The notes: generated by a model not told the origin, from the sequence alone. Shown: positions 7,598 through 15,439, counted from the stretch's first letter. The stretch: 64,000 nucleotides of DNA from Emcibacteraceae bacterium (GCA_021774795.1 JAJFIR010000058.1:1-64000); one strand, 5' to 3'. Program-made: numbers and translations.

Positions 7598-7979
7598 CAC
7601 AATCTACCCCGTTGTTGTCTTTCCACCATTTGCGATAGTACTGAACTCTTTCTTCTATGCTAAAGTCAGTACCTCTCAAATCACATATAAGGCCTTTGAT
7701 GATGATGCCAGACATGTCATCAGCGTGATGTATTCCCAAATCAAAGAATACAGTTTGCAGTGGACTACCAGACCATAGACCCCAATCGTTTCTAATAGAT
7801 TGACCTAAACCGTGGTGCAACCAATGCAAAGACGCACTACCACGTTTAATATCTGACTTCGTCTTTGAGTCTAATATCTCGTGTAGCCTATCTATTGCGT
7901 CGTTTATTGTTCTTGGTGCTTTTGCTCTTTTTCTTTTTAGTTGCAGATTTATGTATATGCTTTTTAGCCACCTTACCAT
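7566..7979 (-). CDS. DUF6794-like protein
   Basis: 137 residues. The core HHGLGQSIRNDWGLWSGSPL and DLGIHHADDMSGIII fits small bacterial/phage proteins with a GLGxxIRNNWGLW...LGIxHPDDMSxII signature; I believe this is DUF6794, function unknown. Start at 7979 is supported by AAGGAG seven bases upstream, even though this places the first 92 bases inside the upstream DUF3310 gene in another frame. Confidence 0.6.
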   Translation of the reverse strand: MVRWLKSIYINLQLKRKRAKAPRTINDAIDRLHEILDSKTKSDIKRGSASLHWLHHGLGQSIRNDWGLWSGSPLQTVFFDLGIHHADDMSGIIIKGLICDLRGTDFSIEERVQYYRKWWKDNNGVDCDEEIKKLKSQ

Positions 7980-8292
7980 TGTACATCTCCTTAGGCATGT
8001 CGTTTGGTCTTACGAGTTGTCTACCCTCTAATTGCGCAAGACGATATTCTATCATTCGTCTTGTATACCATACAGCCTTTTCAAGGTCTTTGATCTCTGA
8101 TTCGATGTCTTTTTTACCAGCACGAGATATGTATTTTAATGCGTTGCCTTTACAGAATCCTTCGCCAAATCCTTGATCTTCTATGTATTCTATGACTTCT
8201 ATATTGCCGAAATTGTAGTAATCTGGATGATTGACACCATCAGTGAAGTCGTATGTTTTCGTATCTTTCTTTTTAACCTTCTTCTTAGCCAC
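7888..8292 (-). CDS. DUF3310 (SaV-like) protein
   Basis: 134 residues, GTG start with GGAG eight bases upstream, overlapping the previous stop by one base. Residues 20-80 contain VNHPDYYNFGNIEVIEYIED, then FCKGNALKYISRAGKKD and DLEKAVWYTRRMIE, the full DUF3310 pattern widespread in phages and sometimes labelled nucleotide kinase without proof. The Lys-rich tail (about 30 residues) overlaps the start of the next gene and is probably disordered. Confidence 0.8.
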   Translation of the reverse strand: MAKKKVKKKDTKTYDFTDGVNHPDYYNFGNIEVIEYIEDQGFGEGFCKGNALKYISRAGKKDIESEIKDLEKAVWYTRRMIEYRLAQLEGRQLVRPNDMPKEMYNGKVAKKHIHKSATKKKKSKSTKNNKRRNR

Positions 8293-8957
8293 TATAAAAT
8301 CTCCGCTAACGTCAAATTGTTGTCTTTAAGCACATCATCATAGCTATCTCGAGTATCTATATCATTGATGAGAGCATGTTGATCTGATGGGTTCATGACG
8401 ATTGCTTGACCCTTTGGCATATGTGGTGAAGCTATAATGGGCATACCCATCATAGATGCTTGAATTCTCATGCTATCTCGAAAGATGTCTGGCTCTCTTT
8501 CAATTTTTAATGTAGATGGCATACCCATTAAAAGTTGTTCATCTAAATCTTTTGCGAGACGTCTAGACATCGAATTGATTATTTCATCTTCTATATTAGA
8601 CGAAGGTAAGAACTTTTTTAAATATGCTTTAGTACTTTTTTGTATCTCTGAATGCTCCGCTACCTCAAAGGTATGAAAATGACCACCTTTTAATGAGTCG
8701 ATTTGCTTTTTTGTTTCTCTTAAACCCTTCACTGTCAATCTACTACCATTAGCACTTGCAAGTGCTACATGGCTTGGTCTTGTTGTGTTTTCAAATGGAG
8801 TCACATATGAACGACAATTTGCATGTACTGATGGCATGAATGGGTTTAAGTCTTTACCAACAGCCACTCTTCTTTGCTTTTTACTAACCTCAAAATCGTG
8901 TTTTCTGTGCACTAGTGCAGGATTTGAAGTATCGTCTACTACTATTGCTTCAATCAC
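8292..8957 (-). CDS. Protein of unknown function
   Basis: 221 residues, no membrane segment. The C-terminal part (MMGMPIIASPHMPKGQAIVM) looks like a folded beta domain with a Pro/Gly turn. I do not recognise the family. It sits among small unknown genes and shares eight bases with its upstream neighbour. Confidence 0.65.
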   Translation of the reverse strand: MIEAIVVDDTSNPALVHRKHDFEVSKKQRRVAVGKDLNPFMPSVHANCRSYVTPFENTTRPSHVALASANGSRLTVKGLRETKKQIDSLKGGHFHTFEVAEHSEIQKSTKAYLKKFLPSSNIEDEIINSMSRRLAKDLDEQLLMGMPSTLKIEREPDIFRDSMRIQASMMGMPIIASPHMPKGQAIVMNPSDQHALINDIDTRDSYDDVLKDNNLTLAEIL

Positions 8958-9297
8958 CAGTGACCTCTATCGTACAATTTGAGCCTTCTAATACTTCATC
9001 AGAGAGCCAACAAATGTGTTCTCCATCTACAGACATTGCTGTCAATGCTTTATAGATGTCTCGATCTGTAAATTCTACTATGTGTCTATCCCATGTCAAA
9101 TCTTTTATCAACACTTTGCCATTGAGCAACAAACCAGTGCCAGTAAAATTGAAACCACAACCAACCAAACCATTTTTCTTACTATCGTATGTTGTCAAAC
9201 AACCTTTATCATTTAGTAGGTCAATGTGACTAATAATCTTTGGTTTGTTATTAGTTTCTGGTAATTCTACACACGGTGTCAGTTTCACATCTTTCAT
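8950..9297 (-). CDS. Protein of unknown function
   Basis: 115 residues, beta-rich (GFNFTGTGLLLNGKVLIKDL), four Cys dispersed. ATGA overlap with the upstream gene. Not recognised. Confidence 0.65.
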   Translation of the reverse strand: MKDVKLTPCVELPETNNKPKIISHIDLLNDKGCLTTYDSKKNGLVGCGFNFTGTGLLLNGKVLIKDLTWDRHIVEFTDRDIYKALTAMSVDGEHICWLSDEVLEGSNCTIEVTGD

Positions 9298-9512
9298 TCT
9301 TGAAGATCACTTTCTATTTTGTCGAGCCAATTTTCTTGACCCTCTGACATGTAATGAACTGGATCGTTCTTCACTTTCTCATAGAATAAATGAGCTTCAT
9401 TCCAATAGTCAGACTCGCCAGACTTAACAGTCAATTCGTCTTCGTCGATGTCCCACTTGTCTTTAACTCGTTTTCTCAGTGGCTTTTTGACTTTTTGGTT
9501 TTGCAATGCCAT
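9294..9512 (-). CDS. Small charged protein, unknown function
   Basis: 72 residues from the ATG at 9512 (GAGAG seven bases upstream; an ATG at 9518 is less well placed). Basic start, acidic end. Overlaps the upstream gene. Not recognised. Confidence 0.55.
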   Translation of the reverse strand: MALQNQKVKKPLRKRVKDKWDIDEDELTVKSGESDYWNEAHLFYEKVKNDPVHYMSEGQENWLDKIESDLQE

Positions 9513-9723
9513 GTGCATCTCTCATACGTTGGATTTGTTTTTTGATATCTCTCTTGTAGTTATTCACTTCTTGTTCTGTGACTTCGATGTCATTGTTAAT
9601 TTTTGATCTAAAACGCTTTGCTGTGAGAATGATGTCATCATTTGACAACAGCAATCTCTTTTCCAGTCTCGTTATAGCATCTTGTGTCTTTTCTTTACGT
9701 ATGTCTCTAGTCTTCGGCTGCAT
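9463..9723 (-). CDS. Helical basic protein, unknown function
   Basis: 86 residues, nearly all charged helix (EVTEQEVNNYKRDIKKQIQR), possibly coiled coil. Not recognised. Confidence 0.55.
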   Translation of the reverse strand: MQPKTRDIRKEKTQDAITRLEKRLLLSNDDIILTAKRFRSKINNDIEVTEQEVNNYKRDIKKQIQRMRDAHGIAKPKSQKATEKTS

Positions 9724-10006
9724 CAGTTACCTCACATTCTTGAGTAGACCCTTTAAAATGACCTATTTTATTGGCACCATCATGATTAACTTCGTACGTA
9801 TAATTGAGACCTTGTACAAATTTACTTACATGCCCAACACAACCTTTAATACTAAAAAGACACCACAATATCAATAAACCACATAAAAGCTCCACAAAGT
9901 TTTTACCACGAGCTATTACTAAATCGCTACTCAACAGTAAAGTCTTTCGTTTTTCTTTTGCAATATTATTAAAATTCTTCGCAGTCTTTGTAGCACTTTG
10001 ATTCAT
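9707..10006 (-). CDS. Single-pass membrane protein
   Basis: 99 residues: a basic N-terminal 37-residue segment, one membrane span (FVELLCGLLILWCLFSIKGC, about residues 37-56), and a polar tail ending in acidic residues. By the positive-inside rule the N-terminus is cytoplasmic. ATGA overlap with the MazG gene upstream. Function unknown. Confidence 0.6.
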   Translation of the reverse strand: MNQSATKTAKNFNNIAKEKRKTLLLSSDLVIARGKNFVELLCGLLILWCLFSIKGCVGHVSKFVQGLNYTYEVNHDGANKIGHFKGSTQECEVTDAAED

Positions 10007-10389
10007 GATTCTAATCCAGTTCGTTCGGTTTTCAAATCCCTATTGAGTGCTTTATCTTTGGTAAAGCCTTCTGGAAATCGAGTCTCAAGCTTTTGAATGT
10101 TCTTATCCATGGCCTCTTCAAATGTACTACCCACATATTCTAATAATGTTGCTACGTACCATAGCACGTCACCAGCCTCTTCAATGAGGTTTACTTTATC
10201 GAGTTCTTTACCGTAGTAGACATGCTTCTTGATTTGATCCAACACTTCACCAGACTCTGTTGCTAACCCAATACCAGCATGTAATATTTGTTGAGTTTGA
10301 TGAGGTGCTAACCTATCTGTGATTGATTTTGTGTCTGTGGTATTTGTGCGTTGTGACAATTCCTGATACAATAGTGTAGCATATTTCAT
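10003..10389 (-). CDS. MazG-like nucleotide pyrophosphohydrolase
   Basis: 128 residues. The metal-binding signature of all-alpha NTP pyrophosphatases is visible: ATESGEV (Glu45, Glu48) and EEAGDVLWYVA (Glu70, Glu71, Asp74). Such enzymes hydrolyse (d)NTPs to (d)NMP and pyrophosphate, and phages use them to reshape the dNTP pool or to lower (p)ppGpp. One of three MazG-type domains in the window (others at 26762-27697 and 37861-38211). Confidence 0.85.
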   Translation of the reverse strand: MKYATLLYQELSQRTNTTDTKSITDRLAPHQTQQILHAGIGLATESGEVLDQIKKHVYYGKELDKVNLIEEAGDVLWYVATLLEYVGSTFEEAMDKNIQKLETRFPEGFTKDKALNRDLKTERTGLES

Positions 10390-10400
10390 TTGTTCTCCCG

Positions 10401-10706
10401 TCAGTACATATATGATTTAGATATTGATTCCAATTGATACAATCGAAGTTGCCAACTTTTTAAATATTCTTCATGCTTTTTGCACTTAAATCTGCCAATT
10501 GCTACGTCCAGTGCTAATATTTTAGCCTCTTGTAACGATCTACACTTAGCTAATCTTAGACTTTTTGATGTTGGGCTCCATAACTTCCACCACCCATCGT
10601 CGCCTTCACCAGTCCATATTTCAACGCCATCTACTGTCAATCTTTGAACATTTTGTAAATTCTTACCGCCCGTTTCCATTACATTTTTTACTATTGCTAA
10701 TCTCAT
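10401..10706 (-). CDS. Protein of unknown function
   Basis: 101 residues. The N-terminal half has Trp-rich strands (GVEIWTGEGDDGWWKLWSP), followed by helices. Follows the 56-residue gene at 10713-10883 by six bases. Not recognised. Confidence 0.6.
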   Translation of the reverse strand: MRLAIVKNVMETGGKNLQNVQRLTVDGVEIWTGEGDDGWWKLWSPTSKSLRLAKCRSLQEAKILALDVAIGRFKCKKHEEYLKSWQLRLYQLESISKSYMY

Positions 10707-10712
10707 AACATC

Positions 10713-10883
10713 TTACATCCCGTCTTTGTTTTTACGTGTAGCCATTCCCTTTGCCAACGAAGCCAACATTGATGGTATTTTCTTCTTCCACCACGACCAC
10801 TTTGTGATTTTAAATTTTATTTCGTGGTACTTAGCACGTATCTTACGTTTCAATCTATTACCTTTGATTGGTTCATTTCCCAT
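10713..10883 (-). CDS. 56-residue basic protein
   Basis: Starts MGNEPIKGNRLKRKIRAKYH, with a KITKWSWWKKK patch; very basic and Trp-bearing, suggesting RNA/DNA or membrane-surface binding. The ATG lies only eight bases after a perfect TATAAT (see 10892-10918), leaving almost no leader and no clear Shine-Dalgarno. It could be translated as a near-leaderless message or from an upstream transcript. Confidence 0.55.
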   Translation of the reverse strand: MGNEPIKGNRLKRKIRAKYHEIKFKITKWSWWKKKIPSMLASLAKGMATRKNKDGM

Positions 10884-10891
10884 ATCTTTGT

Positions 10892-10918
10892 ATTATACTT
10901 AAGCAAATTCCAAGTCAA
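10892..10918 (-). promoter_or_regulatory. Candidate sigma-70-type promoter
   Basis: On the minus strand TTGACT (10913-10918), a 15-base spacer and a perfect TATAAT (10892-10897). The spacer is short of the ideal 17. It sits exactly at the stop of the glycosylase gene and would drive the small genes to the left. Confidence 0.5.
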
Positions 10919-11475
10919 GTTATTTGTTGCTTCTGCCTTAATTGCGATTTCAAACTCAACTTCGAAATATTCCATCTACAAACTTTAGCTATGTCCGACC
11001 AACCGCACCATTCGCATTGGTCTAAGTGTCTCAATTCTTCATAACAGGTAGGGCATATTGTAAAGTCCATGTCTATAAATTTTATAAAATTCTTCAGTGC
11101 TTTGTCTTTTGGCTCAAATGATAAATCATTCAAAAATAATATTCTATATGCGTCATGAGCGTATTCACCAACACCTGGTAGCGACCTAACGTCATCGAAT
11201 CCATTATCGAAAGCCTTTGCAAATTCTATGAGAGTTTTTGATCTACGATTGTAGAAACCAAGAGGTCTTATCATATCCTTCAAGTAGTTTTGATCTGCTC
11301 GACTGAGCTCATTAGGTGTTTGGTACGTATCAAACAATCTATAGATGACTTTATCTACTTGTTTTCTTGTTGTTCTATTCAATAGAATACATGAAATTAG
11401 GACCTTGAAACGATCTGGTACGAAGTGAGTTTCGAGTATGTCGTACTTAAAGTCAAACTTAGGTTCTTTTTGCAT
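10915..11475 (-). CDS. MBD4-like HhH-GPD DNA glycosylase with zinc ribbon
   Basis: 186 residues. Residues 22-120 match the helix-hairpin-helix glycosylase core, and specifically the MBD4 catalytic domain: FKVLISCILLNRTTRKQV, then PLGFYNRRSKTLIEFAKAF, then LPGVGEYAHDAYRILFLN with the catalytic Asp at about 108. MBD4-type enzymes remove T or U (and some modified pyrimidines) mispaired with G. A CxxC-x9-CxxC zinc ribbon (about 141-157) follows, which MBD4 lacks. Expected to act on phage or host DNA after deamination. Last gene before a promoter. Confidence 0.75.
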   Translation of the reverse strand: MQKEPKFDFKYDILETHFVPDRFKVLISCILLNRTTRKQVDKVIYRLFDTYQTPNELSRADQNYLKDMIRPLGFYNRRSKTLIEFAKAFDNGFDDVRSLPGVGEYAHDAYRILFLNDLSFEPKDKALKNFIKFIDMDFTICPTCYEELRHLDQCEWCGWSDIAKVCRWNISKLSLKSQLRQKQQIT

Positions 11476-11938
11476 CTTTCTCTATTTCGTCGGAACCTTT
11501 ACTGTTCTCTACTTGCTGTGTTTTGTAAACGATACCTTCAGATTTGAGCTCAGACACGTATGCAATCATCTTATCGACATATGCTTTTATTTGTTTGACA
11601 TCTGAAGACTTCACACACTGTTGTATGGCATTTGCATGACATTTCTTAAACTTCTTACCACTCCCACAATAACAATGTAGATTTAGTGGATACTTTTTAA
11701 AAGGATTCCACTCATAACCACTCTTGGGCTTCATTGCCATTCTACCAGCATTTTTACTGTCTTTTTGTCTCTTTCTATGTAGTTCACGTTCAGACATATC
11801 TTCAGGTCTTTTAGGTACTGATGAATGCTTTGTAGCATCTGCTGCTTTGTCTATTTCCACTCTAAGTACTCCTGTTGCGTTACAATTCTCAGATATACAC
11901 TTAATGCCTTGTAGCCCCGAATGGGATGCTATAGTCAT
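11459..11938 (-). CDS. SEC-C motif protein
   Basis: 159 residues. CYCGSGKKFKKCH (about 89-101) is a textbook SEC-C zinc motif (CxCxxxxxxxxCH) as at the end of SecA. An extra CISENC near the N-terminus may form a second site. Middle region is basic and disordered. SEC-C motifs bind zinc and often proteins or ribosomes; the phage role is unknown. GGAG lies 12 bases before the start. Confidence 0.65.
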   Translation of the reverse strand: MTIASHSGLQGIKCISENCNATGVLRVEIDKAADATKHSSVPKRPEDMSERELHRKRQKDSKNAGRMAMKPKSGYEWNPFKKYPLNLHCYCGSGKKFKKCHANAIQQCVKSSDVKQIKAYVDKMIAYVSELKSEGIVYKTQQVENSKGSDEIEKDAKRT

Positions 11939-12170
11939 CTAAATCTGGCACTCCGCTACGACTGAATGCTATCAATTTCTTATCTTGTAAGAAGTCTTTT
12001 ATGTGATTGAGATTCGTCTCGCCGTATGCTTCCATAAGGTCTTTCACAGTCTCTACGTCTTCTTCTGAAAGTTCATATACTCTGTGCTCGTCTTCAAAGC
12101 TGACCCATATTTGTAACATACTGTACATATTAATTCGATTTGAAGCAGATTGACAATACTCACTCCTCAT
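11901..12170 (-). CDS. Protein of unknown function
   Basis: 89 residues from the ATG at 12170 (AAGGA upstream; an adjacent ATG at 12173 is possible). Acidic helix (ELSEEDVETVKDLMEAYGET). Overlaps its neighbours at both ends. Not recognised. Confidence 0.55.
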   Translation of the reverse strand: MRSEYCQSASNRINMYSMLQIWVSFEDEHRVYELSEEDVETVKDLMEAYGETNLNHIKDFLQDKKLIAFSRSGVPDLDDYSIPFGATRH

Positions 12171-12417
12171 CATCTTCCTTCTCTTTGACGATTTTATCAA
12201 TTTCTTCAGAGATGCCCATTGCTTCTGGCATCTTACATCTATTTTTACAAACTCTATTACCCAACAATGGTGAAGTCTTTACCGTTCTATAATGAACACA
12301 CAATGGTTTGAGATGCTTTTTAGTGTGTCGTTCTTCATCAAGAAGGCAAAGATATGTTGTTTGCTTCTCCGTATCTGGAATACTCGATTTCGAAGTATTT
12401 TGAACCTGTTTCGCCAT
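12160..12417 (-). CDS. Small Cys-containing protein, unknown function
   Basis: 85 residues. Four Cys and two His around LCVHYRTVKTSP and NRVCKNRCKMP may form a metal site. The first 80 bases lie inside the dCMP deaminase gene in another frame, but AAGG eight bases upstream supports this start. Acidic C-terminus (KEKEDDEE). Confidence 0.55.
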   Translation of the reverse strand: MAKQVQNTSKSSIPDTEKQTTYLCLLDEERHTKKHLKPLCVHYRTVKTSPLLGNRVCKNRCKMPEAMGISEEIDKIVKEKEDDEE

Positions 12418-12841
12418 TTACGCTGCCTTTTATATCTAGTGAGATGTCTTTCATTTTTCTAACATCGTCAAAGTCTCTATAGAGTTCCTTACAAAATACT
12501 CTCTTTATGCCACATTGCCAAAGCTTTCTAACACAACTAGCACATGGAGAACACGTTATTGCTACTATGCAATTGTCCATGCTTATTCCATGTCGAGCAC
12601 AGTTGAATATGAGGTTCTCTTCTGCGTGTTGCATGTATTCCATTTTCTCAGGTCTTGTTGTTGGCAATTTGTTGTCTGGTGCTCCACGTACAAAACCGTT
12701 GTACCCACTAGCAATGATAGCACCACTATTACTATTAATGAGTATAGCACCCACTTTCCTTTCTGAATCATGTGATGCTTCTGACATAGTCTTTGCATTA
12801 TTGAGCCACCACTCTACTTTACTAGGTTTAATATTTTGCAT
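12338..12841 (-). CDS. dCMP deaminase
   Basis: About 167 residues from the ATG at 12841 (an ATG at 12853 is possible). The zinc-dependent deaminase motifs are present: HAEEN (His72, catalytic Glu74) and CSPCASC (Cys100, Cys103). This family converts dCMP to dUMP, feeding dTMP synthesis, in phages together with a thymidylate synthase. A roughly 30-residue C-terminal extension is variable and overlaps the next gene. Fits the nucleotide-metabolism genes at 25.6-29.7 kb. Confidence 0.85.
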   Translation of the reverse strand: MQNIKPSKVEWWLNNAKTMSEASHDSERKVGAILINSNSGAIIASGYNGFVRGAPDNKLPTTRPEKMEYMQHAEENLIFNCARHGISMDNCIVAITCSPCASCVRKLWQCGIKRVFCKELYRDFDDVRKMKDISLDIKGSVNGETGSKYFEIEYSRYGEANNISLPS

Positions 12842-13451
12842 ACAACAACTCATATAGTTTAGTCCAGTCGAAGTATTTACCAGGGTCTTGTTTTCTTCCT
12901 GGTGAGACCATCTCATGACCCACTATCATATTTGGTTGTATGTTATACTTTTGCATGTGAGCACGACACACATGAGACAATGTCTCGTATTGTTTATCGC
13001 TAAATGGTTGTTTGTTACCATCGCCCAATATCTCAATACCTATCATAAAGTTGTTACACGACTTCTTCCAGATTCTAAGACCTGGGTGCCACCAAGACGA
13101 CTTACCAGCGTGATATGTGATGTGGTTATCTGTTTCTGCTAATTGTGTCAATTCACCTTCATAGCCAATTTGATAGTGTGCTGAAACATATACGTTGTCG
13201 TTTGTTGCAAGCCACTTGGCGATATTAACGTTTAGACGACGCCACAGTGATAAATCATTAACGTTCGAACGATTTCCTATTCCCGTGTGATGTATAACGA
13301 TGCCCTGCCACTCCTCCGTCTTTGACTTTCTATCTGGAGTGTCTAAATAGCTATCAACTCTTAATGCATGAACAGGGTTAGGGTCCGTTTCAGTAACCTG
13401 ATTAGTTGCTTTTTTGAGCATATCGTTCAATTCTGTATTGTCTTCAACCAC
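12828..13451 (-). CDS. N-acetylmuramoyl-L-alanine amidase (endolysin)
   Basis: 207 residues. Amidase_2 fold: IVIHHTG (zinc His), SAHYQIGYEGELTQLAE, TYHAGKSSW, NNFMIGIEILG and NMIVGHEMVSPGRKQDPGK carry the zinc ligands and catalytic region. Cleaves the peptidoglycan amide bond between MurNAc and L-Ala during lysis. Start is GTG at 13451, chosen because GAGGAG lies nine bases upstream; the longer frame to 13550 lies in the exonuclease gene. No signal peptide, so it needs a holin (candidate at 46662-47120). Confidence 0.85.
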   Translation of the reverse strand: MVEDNTELNDMLKKATNQVTETDPNPVHALRVDSYLDTPDRKSKTEEWQGIVIHHTGIGNRSNVNDLSLWRRLNVNIAKWLATNDNVYVSAHYQIGYEGELTQLAETDNHITYHAGKSSWWHPGLRIWKKSCNNFMIGIEILGDGNKQPFSDKQYETLSHVCRAHMQKYNIQPNMIVGHEMVSPGRKQDPGKYFDWTKLYELLYAKY

Positions 13452-14361
13452 CTGGTCTGACTCCTCTGATAAGTTCTTGTTTTGCCATTTCTCCGAGGTA
13501 GCTTTTGAATCCGTGCTTCTTGTAAAAAGCTTTAAGCATTTGCACATCATCTTGACCCTTCGTGTATTCTATCTTCTTTGGCTCCAAAAATCCAAGATAG
13601 ACAAGCTTAAAATTGAGTTGTATCATATCCATGTTGTCTTTTAACGATTGCTTCCATTTATCGCTCATCTTAATGGGCGGGTTTGGGTCTGCACTACCAA
13701 TGTAATGATCCAATCTATTCGGTGTTGGACAATGATGTGATAGCTCTAAAGCCAACTTAGTAGGAAATCTTGGTATTTTTGGTACATTATCTGATTTGTC
13801 ACCAGTAATAGCTTTGAACATTGCAAGTTCTCTTGGCTTTTGAATACCAATTTTACTACAAACTTCTTTATTTGTGTACTTTTTACTTTTTATTGGATCA
13901 TAGAGCCGCACATTTAAATCGTCATCTACCAACTGAAGCCAGTCGGAATCTGAAGTTACTAAAACAGTTTCACCATCTGGATATTCTTCACACCTAACAG
14001 AAGACATATACCAACCCAAATCATCAGCTTCATAGCCTTCTGATTGATATTGATCTACGTTCAAATGTCTTAGACCATCTTTTAGTTGCTCTATTTGCCA
14101 CATCAATTGTGCGAACCACTCAGGCTTCTCACCTCTATGTGCTTTATACTCCGGATATAGTTCTTTTCGTACTTTTGGCCTAGTGTCCCAACAGAATACT
14201 ATTCTATGTTCTGGATATTCTCTTATGGCTTTTTTTATACTACCAATAACTCCAAATACACAACCAATACCAAGACCTTTTGGATTTGTAAGGCTTCTCA
14301 GAGTGTGAAAATTACGATATGCCAAATGGTTGCCATCGAACACTAACATCTTTTTGTACAT
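13444..14361 (-). CDS. 5'-3' exonuclease / flap endonuclease (RNase H type)
   Basis: About 305 residues. FEN/PIN fold motifs: LVFDGNHLAYR, FCWDTRPKVRKELYPEYKAHR-type arch helix, GYEADDL, VTSDSDW and the helix-hairpin-helix ITGDKSDNVP. Relatives are the Pol I 5'-nuclease domain and T4 RNase H, which remove RNA primers from Okazaki fragments. Several in-frame starts (14412, 14382, 14361); 14361 begins closest to the fold. Good fit with the separate polymerase lacking this domain. Confidence 0.8.
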   Translation of the reverse strand: MYKKMLVFDGNHLAYRNFHTLRSLTNPKGLGIGCVFGVIGSIKKAIREYPEHRIVFCWDTRPKVRKELYPEYKAHRGEKPEWFAQLMWQIEQLKDGLRHLNVDQYQSEGYEADDLGWYMSSVRCEEYPDGETVLVTSDSDWLQLVDDDLNVRLYDPIKSKKYTNKEVCSKIGIQKPRELAMFKAITGDKSDNVPKIPRFPTKLALELSHHCPTPNRLDHYIGSADPNPPIKMSDKWKQSLKDNMDMIQLNFKLVYLGFLEPKKIEYTKGQDDVQMLKAFYKKHGFKSYLGEMAKQELIRGVRPGG

Positions 14362-14368
14362 CTTATGC

Positions 14369-14593
14369 TTAACTTTTAGCATTGAAACCACACTCAACTC
14401 GTTCTTCTTCAATCATGAAGTCGAGTTCTTCTAGCATCTCTTTGATCTCAGCAATGTCTTCAGACAATTTCACTTTGAGATTGATGTCGTGTATCTGTTG
14501 AGCACCAATTGTTGCTTGAGCCAACAGCTTCGATAGATTGATCTTCATTACCTTTAACTGTATGAGCCTGAAGCTCCATTTTGGCACTGCCAT
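14369..14593 (-). CDS. Helical small protein, unknown function
   Basis: 74 residues with a long acidic helix (EDIAEIKEMLEELDFMIEEE), probably coiled coil. TAAGGAG sits six bases before the ATG. Not recognised. Confidence 0.6.
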   Translation of the reverse strand: MAVPKWSFRLIQLKVMKINLSKLLAQATIGAQQIHDINLKVKLSEDIAEIKEMLEELDFMIEEERVECGFNAKS

Positions 14594-14622
14594 GATTTCT
14601 CCTTACGACTATTCTATATACT

Positions 14623-15156
14623 TTATTTAGACTGATCATTTTGTGAAAGACACAAACCTATAGCATCTACGAGATCATTATCTTCATATTTGAACTCAGT
14701 GCCCAGTCTACTATTGACGTATTCGATTGTAGCACACTTCACATCATATTCTTGCATTTTAGGTGTGCCATTCTTCTTCTTACCGACTTGAAAGGCTTTA
14801 GATATTTTTTCATCCTTTGATGGATTCTTTATACCTAGCACTTTACGCCACTCACTATTAACTACGTAAATGGCATCCTTTTTAGTTTTTGACCAAACGC
14901 ATTCTTTTATCACGCCATGATACAAGAACATGACTCTGGCTGCTGACATGTGTTGGATGTTCAAATCTTCTACTACTACTGATTCTGGCTTAAATCTTGC
15001 TATACACCATATGATCTTCAATCGTATGACGTTCAAATGTTCACCAATTGACATCTTCTTATCAAATTCTTCAAGATGTTTGTAGACTATTTTCTCATCT
15101 CTAAGAATTGCAAAGCCTGTCTTGTGTTTTGAACTATCGATACCTAATCTAATCAA
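14623..15156 (-). CDS. RuvC-like Holliday-junction resolvase
   Basis: 177 residues. RNase-H-like fold with RuvC catalytic acids in order: Asp7 (RLGIDSS), Glu63 (VVVEDLN), and Asp161/Asp164 (DLVDAIGL). Expected to resolve branched recombination or replication intermediates before packaging. TTG start directly after the CCA of the tRNA-like gene; the only purine-rich ribosome site is the GGGGG of the tRNA acceptor stem. Mid-protein Lys-rich insert (KKKNGTPK). Confidence 0.8.
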   Translation of the reverse strand: MIRLGIDSSKHKTGFAILRDEKIVYKHLEEFDKKMSIGEHLNVIRLKIIWCIARFKPESVVVEDLNIQHMSAARVMFLYHGVIKECVWSKTKKDAIYVVNSEWRKVLGIKNPSKDEKISKAFQVGKKKNGTPKMQEYDVKCATIEYVNSRLGTEFKYEDNDLVDAIGLCLSQNDQSK

Positions 15157-15439
15157 TGGCGCCCCCGACTGGATTCGAACCAGCGACCTCCACAGATGTC
15201 TCGTCCGGGTACTCTACCGACTGAGCTACAGGGGCTTTGTCTTGTTCTACTATTTCTTTTATTCTTTCTAAGAATTTTGCAAAATCTTCTGGATCGTCAA
15301 TGGCAAATTCATTTGCCATCATAGTGAAACATACAACAAATGCTACTTGTGCTATGTACATCTCATGTGCTGTGATGTCTGGCATGCACTCTTTTAGTAC
15401 TTTTACTATCTTATCCCAGTGGTCTTTTCTTGATTTCAT
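15149..15439 (-). CDS. Unknown protein whose C-terminus is read through a tRNA gene
   Basis: 96 residues. Residues 1-67 are an ordinary helical protein (KSRKDHWDKIVKVLKECMP). The last 29 (starting APVAQSVEYPDE, ending AGSNPVGGAID) are the translation of the tRNA-like gene, the pattern often seen when a frame runs across a tRNA. The native stop was probably lost when the tRNA was inserted or retained. Not recognised. Confidence 0.55.
   Translation of the reverse strand: MKSRKDHWDKIVKVLKECMPDITAHEMYIAQVAFVVCFTMMANEFAIDDPEDFAKFLERIKEIVEQDKAPVAQSVEYPDETSVEVAGSNPVGGAID
15157..15235 (-). tRNA. tRNA-like gene with irregular anticodon arm, CCA encoded
   Basis: Acceptor GCCCCTG pairs with CGGGGGC, followed by G and an encoded CCA. 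D arm GCTC/GAGT and T arm GCTGG TTCGAAT CCAGT are normal. The anticodon arm is not: it is three bases longer than standard and pairs best as CCCGG against CTGTGG with one bulged T, leaving a 7-9 base loop (CGAGACA core) without the usual U33. I cannot assign an anticodon; it may be a degenerate, processed-only or unconventional tRNA. Confidence 0.65.
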
